From Panaeolus papilionaceus (lineage: Eukaryota; Basidiomycota; Agaricomycetes; Agaricales), in NCBI GenBank assembly GCA_015501605.1, contig JADNRZ010000005.1, positions 1,550,001 to 1,614,000 of the forward strand: DNA of 64,000 nt, given 5' to 3'. The position numbers and the translations under genes are program-made. Positions 23,767 to 33,239 of the stretch are shown piece by piece (within the stretch, counting starts at the first letter, position 1; every line of letters starts with the position of its first letter). The notes under the pieces were generated by a model, which saw nothing but the letters and a program-made list of their open reading frames with translations, searched no databases and had not been told where the DNA came from.

Positions 23767-25052
23767 ATGTTCACTCCCCCTCCCTCTCCTCTTCCCCCAA
23801 AGCGCGCAGGTTCTCCGGAACCATTGCCAGAAGCCCATGTTGTCAACGAACAGCTCAAACGCCGCACCGCGCGCAGATTTCGCACCGCCGCCTTCCTGGT
23901 GCCCATGACACTCATCCTCTTCACGACATGCGCGACTTTAACGACTCAACAATTGATGGAAGGTGGTTCCTCTAAAGGGCCCCTATCCTGGTTAGGTGGA
24001 TGGGAGGGATCATCTCCTGCAGCATGGTTGCTCCACAAACGGGAACCTGAACCTGATCCGAACCCACAGCCTCAGGCTGGCTCTCCTTCGAGCTCCACAG
24101 CCAGCGCTTCTTCTAGTTCTACTACTACTCCCATCGCCCAGCAGCCGATGCCTACCGTGCCTAGTTCTGCACCCGCTGCCCTTCCCACTCCCTTCCTTCA
24201 GCCCTTTGATAGTACCCTCACCCAAAACTTTACGACGCCCTCATGCCAGAGTTTCTTTGCCAATATGACGAATACGATCCCTTTCAGATCATGTCGTTCA
24301 TTTGCACTCCTTCAGTCTACTTCCGATGCTTTCATTGACGTACGTACTGCATGCAGGCTAGATTTATGGTACAACAATACTAAACTCTATTCCTTCCTCC
24401 CTCAGGCACAAACCAATCTGACACTCTTGAACGCTGTCATTTGGGGAACATGCAACACCATGACTGCATTTGATCAATGCAAGCTCAACATGAATTGGTT
24501 TGCGGATAGTCTCAAAACGTCTTGTGAGCAGGAGCTGAAGGAGCAGAATATTATGGCGATGCAAACTCTCACAGGTCAGCAAGCATGGGCATTCTCAAAA
24601 ATTCTTTGACACTTACAGGCATCTTTCTTGTTTCATTCTGTTCCTTAGGTCTACAATCATACCAGATCATGCACGACACGGGATGTCTCATCGATCCCAC
24701 CACCAATAGTTACTGCTACCTCAACGCAGTCAGACAGACCAATCCCACGGATTTGTATTACTACAACATCCCCCTCGGCACACCTCTTCCTCAGTCTCCG
24801 TCAACCAAACTGAGCTGCTCTTCGTGCTCGAGGTCTGCCATGGGTCTTTACGCGGGTGCGCTGAAGGACTCGTCACAACCGGACCTATCAGCGCTCAAAA
24901 AGGCTTACAACCCCTCCGCCGACTTCGCCGCATCACAATGCGGTGCTGACTTTGCGAACGGTATTGTCAGCAGCGCTAAGAGTTTCAAGTTTGACGGTGC
25001 GGTGTCTATACTTCTACCGGCGCTGCTTGGGCTGTCTTTCCTGCTGAGATAG
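23767..25052 (+). CDS. DUF7729 family membrane/GPI-type surface protein
   Basis: Two exons (23767-24574, 24649-25052; intron GTCAGC...CCTTAG, 74 nt) give 403 residues. A short Pro-rich cytosolic N-terminus and basic KRRTARRFR precede one transmembrane helix (residues about 41-62, AAFLVPMTLILFTTCATL). A Ser/Pro/Thr linker (about 90-140) leads to a Cys-containing domain with CQSFF, CRSFALLQ, GTCNTMTAF and paired cysteines such as CSSCSRSAMGLY, which I recognise as the fungal DUF7729 domain. The C-terminus ends in a hydrophobic run (AVSILLPALLGLSFLLR) compatible with GPI attachment. Several NxT/S sequons support an extracellular domain. Function unknown in the family. Confidence 0.8.
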
Positions 25053-26840
25053 CTCAACTCTGTGCTATAGTCGTGTTTCTTTTCCGTCAATTGTGTGCCA
25101 CCTCTTATCGTTGTATCTCTAGCCGCTTTCTTTTTTGGGCTGTCAGGTTTGGATGGGCTGTACTCCATACTCTTAACAAAGTCACGCTCCTTTTTGAACA
25201 TCCTTTCTATCTCTATCTTGTGGGGTTATTGGTTGAACACTTATATCGCTTTTATCTTATTTTCGTCTCTGTGACTGCTTCTTCAACGCAGACGGACTTT
25301 TTGTTTATCTTATTTATTATCTTTTATCGTCGCAGTAAAACTGCCATTTACACAATTGCTGGGTATTCCTACCCTTTGTCCCCTCCACCTTTTTTTGCGT
25401 TGCCTGTACTTTAATCGCATCTTTGATGATTTAGTCACTTATGGCGCCCCTTCGTCGCATCTTCACTCGTCCTTGGCTCTGGATCAGCTGTGATGAGCCA
25501 GTACCACATCCATTTCTTGGACGCCAGTGAAACCCACAAACCTTAATAGTATGTTGATGATAAACAGCCAAAAATACATTTGGTCAAGATCAGTACACTC
25601 ACTGCCAGGGCCCAGGCTCTCATTCAAACCCTTCCTTTAGCCTCCCTACTTTCGTTTCTGATTTACATCACCTTGAGGTCGTTAACGTTCACATACATGC
25701 ACGCATTTGCTTACACAAATACATTCAAAACCCACTCACCTTTAGGGTGAAATAAAATTTAACTGCTTCGTCATTTCCCTTCTCATGTTATCTTTGGTTA
25801 TGTGGTCCCCATTGCTTAAAATACATTCAACCGATCACGATATATGCATCCGCCCACCGCATCTTCCCGCTGGCAGCTTACCCAACATGATTCCTGGGGT
25901 CATCCCGCATCGCCTCGATATCAGTTTTAGTCGAATCGATCTATCTTGAGCCCAACAATTGATTTGGGGTGCCAATTGTGGTCATCTCTTCGGTTCCTCA
26001 GAGTGATTCGCTGCTCCAAAGGAGGCCTTATGACCGATGACTTCATGAATTTCATAGGGGTACTACGCTGGTTGCTCAACTGTCGATGTTAGACCACTGA
26101 TGCTGACACTTTATCAGCTAAACCTACCTGGCGACACTCTAGACACCTTACCGAGATCCCTCGAAGACGTTCTCACTGTTCTCATTCGCGACGTTCTGGT
26201 GACCGTACAACATCCGCGTGTGTGAACAATGCAGTTAAATGTCAGAACCGCCACGACGAAAGCTGCGAAAGAAAGAAATCATTAGACCCTCTGCGGGATA
26301 ACAAGGTAGACATTGCAATTGTTATATTGAGCAAAGAGACAAAGACCCACAACCTGTTCCGCTCGAAACTGGGGTTATTGTGGGTGAGAGTTAACTTTAC
26401 GGTGGATTGAGCTGATACGATGTTTTGTGGAAATTTTATTTATTTATGCAGCAATATTTATGTTCGAAACCGAGTTGCCGGCTTTCGAAGGTCAGTTGTA
26501 TCATTGCCCCTGAGGTCCGAGATATCAAAGTGAAGGATTTTGAAGACCGGGCCTATTCGAATACCTAAAATTCCAAGTTGTTGACAAGAATGCTCAGCGA
26601 GCAAGTAATAATGGGACGTAAGAAAAACACAACCTCGAGTGGTAAGTCCCGACTTTCGATACTTGGAATTTAGGTTAGACTCATATTTATTTCGTAATTT
26701 TGCAGGAAGTCGGAGTTTCGGAGTGCAATCTGGCACTGGTGAACAGAGGTTCAACCAAAGTTGATCCATCTGCACGTTGACCATAGCTACTTGCTAGTTT
26801 CCTTAATCAACCTCAAGTCGTAGTCTGTCAAAACAACAAC
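25053..26840. other. Intergenic, 1.8 kb, no gene seen
   Basis: Pyrimidine-rich 3' flank of the DUF7729 gene followed by unassigned sequence. The open frame at 25073-25414 looks like translated UTR, and the one at 26458-26784 lacks context. Confidence 0.4.
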
Positions 26841-28757
26841 ATGAAAGGTACCTCAATATCCGCCATATGTAGAGTACGCTAACAAAGTAATCTTTTAGAA
26901 TCTGATGCAGACCATGTTGTCGAATGCGATATTCAAATTCTTCGCTTACGAGCTGAAATACGCCGTGTCCAAACCCTCAGGAATTCATATTTGCCAATCT
27001 CACGTCTCCCTACAGAGATTTTATGCAAGGTATTTGCGTGTGTTCGTGACATGCCCGAGACAAGGTCCTTTCCTGCTACACCTCACGTAAACATTCTCCG
27101 AGCTTGGGTCAAGTCCATAACACACGTTTGTCATCATTGGAGACTTGCTGCTCTCAACTGCCCGGAGCTTTGGTCCTATCTTGAGTTCAACAAAGATCCG
27201 CCTTCATGGATGGAGTTACAACTCAAGAGGTCCAGGAAGGCCCCTCTGTCAGTCATATTCATCAGCCCGCAAGGGGACAGGTGCGAAAAGGTCTTGCTTA
27301 GTGCGCTCAGTCAACCTAGTCGGCTACATTCCCTGAGCATTCTCGGGGCTACAAGTGACACCATCGAAAAGTACATGAAGACAGTTCGCAGAGTCCACGC
27401 GCCATTCCTTCAAAGACTGCAAGTCATTGAAAAGTTTCAAGAGGGTATATGGTATAGCCCGAGAAACATGTCACGCAAACAGCTACCCCCTGACATTTTT
27501 TCAGGAGGTACGCCCTCCTTACGGGAAGTAGAGATTTATGGGAACCCCGTGCCCTTTACGTCTCTCATATTCAAGGACCTTTGCATATTAAAGCTCAAGA
27601 CACCACCATCAGCCCTTGTTTCTCTTCCCGACTTTATCGACGCATTGCACCGCTCTCCTAATCTTAAGGAGCTTGACGTTCACTTTTCGATTCGCCAAAC
27701 CTTGTCCTATTCACCCAAGCCACGCTCCATCATCCTTCCCCATGTCGAGAGGCTACATCTAGAGGCCACTTTACCTAACTGCCAGGCTATACTCAAACAC
27801 CTATCACTTCCCATATCCGCAAAATTAGGTATCGAGCTCATTGACATCAACGTCGTGGCCGACCTACCAATAGACCCAGAGGCTTACTCCGACACCAAAA
27901 GCCTTATGTCTGCCATCGAGCAAGCCTGGATGTCCGAACCTCTTGCATCAAACAGTGCGACTGACAAAGGAGCACTGGCAATTCGGTCGCTCGATTATGA
28001 CTTGAATTCTGACGAAGATTCTTTTTCAATCCGCGTTTGGCTCGATAGTCGACAGTTAACCTCACTCCATAGTTTCAACCTCAACAGCGACAATGCACCA
28101 TTAGAAATATTTAGCCAAGGGTTTAGCAGCCCAATTGAACACTCCCCTGAGGTCTTCAAGGAACTGGCCTTGGATCACCTCGAGTCGGCTTGCATTCGAA
28201 CGGTGTCACCGCTGGTTTGGCACTCGTTTATGATGCTTCCTTCTCTGACGTCTCTGGGCGTGGATGGAACCAGCGCGGCGACTTTTTTCAGCCTGGTATT
28301 GGAGGACAATTTATTACGCAGTAACAATGCCACTTTAGTCCATCCGACCTTACAGCCACCCGCTAAGAACAAAAAAATTTGCGCTCCATCAATCCGTTTT
28401 CCGAACCTTGTCAATCTCAGCTTTAGCGAAGTTGACTTTGGGCACTCATCCTACGGCTACACCACACCTGGAACATGCGAACAAGTCCCAATTGACTTTG
28501 GTGACGATTTCATCGAGTATCTGAATCTTCGACGAGGACACCACACACCAATCGAACGGGTGCACTTCAAATCGTGCATCAATTTCACCACGGCGTATCA
28601 CAAGGAGGTTCTGGGAATGGTGAAGGATGTCGAATGGGATGGGAAGGTAGACGTAAGGCATTATACTCATCTTTCAGATGAGGATGATCTCAGATGCCAA
28701 TATTGCGGTCAGAATGACGATGGCGAGTGTGTGGCTTTGAAGTGCATATTCTTCTAA
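26841..28757 (+). CDS. F-box / LRR-type protein
   Basis: Exon 1 is only seven bases (ATGAAAG, 26841-26847). Intron 26848-26898 (GTACCT...TTTTAG) joins to the long exon 26899-28757, closing at 621 residues. This start restores an N-terminal helix (MKESDADHVVECDIQILRLR) that matches the helix in the paralogue at 3325-5370. The F-box spans residues about 36-85 (PISRLPTEILCKVFACVRD ... CHHWRLAALNCPELW). The remainder is the divergent LRR-like arm usual in agaricomycete F-box proteins, closing with a Cys cluster (CQYCGQNDDGEC). It is expected to bind Skp1 and select substrates for an SCF ubiquitin ligase. The substrate is unknown, and such genes are numerous and fast evolving in mushrooms. Confidence 0.85.
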
Positions 28758-28980
28758 CTCAACCCATATTTGTATACCTTCGAAATGCTGAACATTTGCA
28801 CTTGCCGAGGCCCAATTTCCGCGCGCCAATGCAGGTATAAGCGGAGAAAATAAGTCTTCACACCTTGTCCCAGCAGCATACGGGCTTTCGGACTCTTTAC
28901 AGTCGTTTGCATATTGTTTCGCAGATAACAATTTCTGAATCCTTGTTTATTTGGATATTGATTGACACTGTTCCGTGCAT

Positions 28981-29073
28981 ACAAGGGATGATGACGATCT
29001 GGTGTATTCTGAGGATGACTACTGTGAAGAATGTGGAGAATTTGGCTGTAATGGAGAATGCAAAGATGACTGA
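28981..29073 (+). pseudogene. Relic of an F-box protein C-terminus
   Basis: A short plus-strand frame reads DDDDLVYSEDDYCEECGEFG followed by CNGECKDD and a TGA at 29071-29073. The acidic stretch plus Cys cluster strongly resembles the C-terminal end of the neighbouring F-box protein and of this family in general. No F-box or LRR body precedes it, so it is probably what is left of a third copy, or an unused alternative last exon. Confidence 0.4.
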
Positions 29074-29265
29074 ATATCATAGAGTACTTTGATTGACATA
29101 CAGGACGCCCAATTTACAGGACATAGCCAAATTTACCCCTTATGATACTAGGGTGATATTATTCTCTCTTATCTTGTCTTATTACCATGGCACGATCTTG
29201 AGTGACTTTCACATAATTTTACTCATTTATTTTGGCATCAAAAAAAAGTTTCGACTCAATACAAC

Positions 29266-29272
29266 AAAAAAA
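29266..29272 (-). terminator. RNA polymerase III terminator of tRNA-Gln
   Basis: Run of seven T on the minus strand starting three bases after the tRNA 3' end. Confidence 0.75.
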
Positions 29273-29274
29273 GT

Positions 29275-29378
29275 AGGCCTTGCCCGGAATCGAACCGGGG
29301 TTGCAGGAACTTCAAGTGAGCAACAGATGTTTGCACACATCTCAAAATCCTGTGTGATAACCGCTACACTACAAAGCC
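29275..29378 (-). tRNA. tRNA-Gln(UUG) with 32-nt intron
   Basis: The minus strand folds into a complete cloverleaf. The acceptor stem is GGCTTTG with CAAGGCC (one G-U pair). The T arm is CCCGG-TTCGATT-CCGGG. The anticodon stem is CAGGA with TCCTG, with the TTG anticodon preceded by TT. The intron (29310-29341) sits at the canonical site after position 37, and its removal gives a normal 7-nt loop. Internal A and B boxes are present. Confidence 0.9.
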
Positions 29379-30279
29379 GATACTGCTGCATCAGTAACGA
29401 GGCATATGGCTCTCCCCGCATAATACCAATTCATACCGCGCACAACCCAACACATGCTCCCTTGAAGCACCTCGAGTCACAGCACGCCTCTAATCTAACC
29501 AGTACTGGCGTAGATAACAGGTTCTCTAAAACATCATGAATAATGAAGGATGGAGGAAATCAGGTTTCAGAACGATCCAAGAGATCGAGCCCACTTTCAA
29601 TGGATGACGGTCCAGACTCCAAAGCTTCCTGCCGTCGAATTTCTGCTAGGTATATCGCAAATTAACGCGATTGTTTTGGGTAACCCGCAGTGAGACATAT
29701 TGAAACAGACCCAACGAGATAATGAGGTATCAAGTCTATGTTACTGAATAATGAAAAGGAAAGGAGGTGTACAAAGTTACATTACTGTACAACACGACAC
29801 AGATAATCGCTGAAGCGAAGAGAAAGAATAAATAAAGCAGCCCCCAAGGGATCGTTGAAAACAGAACGCGACCTGAGTCCATAAAATACTGGTACTCTTG
29901 CATGGGCTGCTTAGCATCTATAATTGATATCATAAAAACATAAAGTATGGTACGGAAAGTCTAGTGGTGTTGGATAAGGGGGAAATGCGCGTAGAATGAG
30001 ACATACAAGGAGATGATAGTTGGGGTAAGGTTCGAAAAGTATGTGGATAGTTTGACTATCGATGAATGATGATGATGATGATAATGGATGGGCGGGTGGG
30101 CCGGGGGATCGTGAGTGTCCAGAAAATGCGTGATAAATCATAGTGGAATGTAGAGCGAATAGATAATAATCGAAAGCAATGCGATGATGTAGAATGATGG
30201 ATAGTGAAGACGGAGTGCGGAAGTTGAAAAGGAAGAGGAAAAACAGAGAAAACCAAGAGAAAGAAAGTCGAGATAAATT
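29379..30279. other. Intergenic, includes ATG/GAT-rich simple sequence
   Basis: Lies between the tRNA and the 3' end of the J-domain gene. A short GAT repeat is near 30060-30080. The remainder is unremarkable, and the open frames are low complexity. Confidence 0.35.
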
Positions 30280-31455
30280 TCATTTCAATATCCGTTCCAT
30301 TCTTTCCAGGGCAAGGTCCACGCCTCGGATCAGGAGTGTCACTCGTCGCGGGAAGACTGGTTCCTTGGCCTTGTCGTCTCCGAATTCGTATCCATTCTGT
30401 TCTTGCAGAGCCTTTTCGAGCGCCATTGGGAGGCGTAGAGTAATGCGGGTGAGCTGAATTGTAAGCCTGGATCGACCGATGATGTCAAAGTATGAGAGCT
30501 GTCGAAAAGCATGCTGGAGTTCTAGTAACCGTGTTAGCTCCGCGTGGAGAGCATAAATGCATGTACGACATGCTACAATGCAAATTTTGTCAGAGAACCC
30601 TTTTCAAGACAATCTACGGAGAAAAACTTACTCAGGGCTCGTTCCCGGATGGCTTGAAGTGTCATAAGGACGGAGTCGATGCCTTCTTCACCGAGCTTAA
30701 TTGATGGATTAATGTCATTGATGGCCTCTAGATAAGTGGGGAAGATACATTAGCACAGTAAATGGCCAAAAATTGCCACGAGAACCTACTTAGCAACGTC
30801 CTGATGACCTCAAGGTCGCCATCTAAGAAATCATTGAAAATACCGACCATGACGCCTCGGAAGGTGTCCTCAGCAGAGCCAGTTCGGTATGTCGAAAATA
30901 GATCAAAGTTCGCCGAGGGAGTGCGGTTATCATATAGTCTCCGTGACGAAGGTTTGCTGAGGACATCGTATGCCACTGCGACCTTTTGGAAGGCGTGTGT
31001 TGCGTCTGGGTTATCGGGAAATTTGCTGAATTGGAGACATATTAGTTACCTATCGCGTGCGAGGTAAACTGCAGGCATAACGCACTCTGGGTGGCATGCG
31101 CGGCTGCGGGCAAGATAAGCACGACGAAGGGCCATTTTGTCGAGTGTCCCGGACCTGGAGACGCCTAGAATTTCGTAGAGATCATTGTTTGACAGAATGG
31201 TTTTTACGACTTTGTCGGATTTTTCGTCGGAGTCATGGGGTGAGGCTTTTGAATTGGGTGCAGGAGATTTTGTGGCAGAACCTGATGGTTCTGCAATCCA
31301 AGTGAGATACTTCCGCTCATAGTTCTCAATGTCCTCGTCCTCTTCCTCATCAATTGGCAGATGGAAGTACGTGCTCGCTGTTTTTCACGATGAGCTCAAT
31401 GTTTACACTTTTATAGGACCCGTTACTTACCTGTTGAAAGAGCGTAAGAGAACAT
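30280..31455 (-). CDS. J-domain (DnaJ-like) co-chaperone
   Basis: Five exons (31431-31455, 31086-31377, 30790-31025, 30632-30727, 30280-30572) with introns of 53-62 nt close at 313 residues. The start MFSYALSTAS is inferred from the strong donor GTAAGT at 31430 and exact phase. After an acidic N-terminal region (IDEEEDEDIE), the J domain covers residues about 70-130: DLYEILGVSRSG, then CHPDKFP, where the HPD signature needed to stimulate Hsp70 ATPase is split by an intron inside the Asp codon, then VAYDVLSKPSSRRLYD. The C-terminal half is helical without zinc fingers or a membrane segment, so it is a class C J protein. The client is unknown. Confidence 0.9.
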
Positions 31456-32127
31456 GTTTCAAGCGCACATTTGTTATGGGAGAAAAGAAAGAAAAGACTC
31501 GAGATAACATTCAATTCCACCAACATGTGATTTCCATAACAGTTGCTGATGTAATCATTGACGGTCCGGACAGGTTCAGAGGCAGGTGAATTTCGCCTGT
31601 TTGCTTCTTTCATCTGGACCTTATGCCTAGGAGCTCCTGCTAAGCATGTTAATAGCACTTAGGACGACCAGAACATCGAACTCGGGTCTTGATATTATAC
31701 TAAATGTGAGTGGTATTTCTATGGACCATTCGAAAACAAGAAGATGAGAATATCACGCAATTTGAAAGGAAGTCTAAACCCTTCTTCATGTTGCCACGAC
31801 TTTTTCTGGTTTTTTTCTGGTATACTGGCCTAGCGCAAGGAACCATTGGAAGCTGGGGGTCAAGAACGGAAAGCTGAACTTCTTTTGGCGCTTTTTCGCC
31901 GATTTTTATCATGCCATACTTGCAGAGAGGACAACAATACTGATAAATTGCTGCTCTTAGGTTCATTTTACTTATTCGATACGCTTGATTTGATATTGTG
32001 TTGTCGGCTATGAGCTCCTGATATCAAAGCTTGGCTACAGTTTGACTGGCAGTTTCATTGAAAATGGAGGCAAAATTTCCTACAAGCAACGTGCTGCACC
32101 GGCGGTATAAACATTCAACCCAAACCC
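31456..32127. other. Promoter region of J-domain gene; no firm gene
   Basis: Minus-strand open frames at 31700-31966 (starting ATG, with a CCPLC motif) and 31350-31658 could be exons of an unrecognised gene, but I could not splice them into one consistent frame. Confidence 0.3.
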
Positions 32128-33193
32128 TCAATCCACGGTCTCCTTCTCAACCGCGTCTGCCAACTCGGCGAGCGTCTCGAACCTCCAAGTCCATTTCTGC
32201 ATCCCATCTGGATCCTTATTGCACGTCACAGCGCTCTGCCTGTCTATCCAAACACTGCGGATGCCAAGCCCACTTGCTGGAACGTGATCATGAGGCAAAC
32301 TCTGAGCGACTGACAAAGTCTTGCTCCTAATGTAGTCCAGAGACTCCCCCTCGTTCGTGAACTTGAACAGGCTTGGGTTGTCGCGAATGTAGCCCAATGC
32401 TGTTAGGAATCCACCAACAGCGGGCTTGTAGCACCCCGTGTCCTGTGCTGTCAAAATTAAGGAGAAGGGCGATTTAGAACCAGGGGTTTCTTGTGGATGC
32501 CAGTACTGGTGAGGATTGTCTGTGGGACGGGTATACTTGGCCAATTTCGAGTCGTAAAAGTCGTCGAGTGCATGTGTGGAGGGATACCCCTCAGACAACA
32601 GGGCATGCGTGTACCTGAAGGACTCTCTGTCCACATTGGAAAGGACGATAAGGTTGAAGTGCTTGGCTAGCCTCTGAAGCGCCTCGCTGGAGTCTGGGAA
32701 GATGGGCCATTGCGGAATGGAATGGCCAAACTTGGTGTGCTCGTCTAGGTCGGACTCGTCGAGTGGAGCTGACGCACCGGCAGCACTTGTCTCAGCGTCT
32801 GGGGTGTGCAGCGACGTCGATGCATCACTCTGCTGGACGCTAGTGGTGGCTGCTTCGATTCCAGAAAGTGTTCTGATACGCCCCTCCAAAACTTCATGTG
32901 CTTTCGCGAGGAGGGTGGAGTAGACCATAGTTGGATATTGCGCTTGGAGCTCTAGTTCTACTGACCCGAATGCATTCAAGGCTTCTTCCTTTGTCCAGTT
33001 CTTGGATACCGTGTATCTGGAGAGAAGTGGTTTAAGGCCGTTGTAAAGTCCTGTCTCCCAATCCTGATGTATCTCCTCGTCAAAACTATCCACGGCCAAG
33101 CAACAGAGGGAAACGTACAGCAAGCGTCCCATAGATGTCAAATATGAGGTACTTGTGGTCGGTGAGTTTGGGTGTAGAGTCGATGGATGACAT
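32128..33193 (-). CDS. HAD-superfamily hydrolase (haloacid-dehalogenase type)
   Basis: Two exons (33119-33193, 32128-33063) with a 55-nt phase-0 intron give 336 residues. The acceptor CATCAG was chosen because it joins YLIFDIYGTLA to DWETGLYNGLKPLL, recreating HAD motif I (DxYGT with nucleophile Asp) and the usual start of the cap domain. Motif II is VLSNVD (Ser), motif III is the Lys in CYKPAVGG, and a motif IV-like segment lies in SVWIDRQSA. Such proteins hydrolyse C-halogen or phosphoester bonds. The fungal haloacid-dehalogenase-like branch is poorly characterised, and the substrate is unknown. A Ser/Thr/Ala-rich insertion of about 40 residues (around residues 100-140) interrupts the cap region. 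Confidence 0.85.
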
Positions 33194-33239
33194 TTTCAAA
33201 CTAGTTGAGGTAGTATGATATCAGGTCGTCTGTTGCTTT

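Noticed and set aside
29093..29539. 148-codon plus-strand frame
   Set aside because: Runs antisense through the tRNA gene, so it is incidental.
31700..31966. Minus-strand frame starting ATG with CCPLCKYG and a basic stretch
   Set aside because: It looks partly coding, but I could not join it to the frame at 31350-31658 or to the J-domain gene with valid splice phases.
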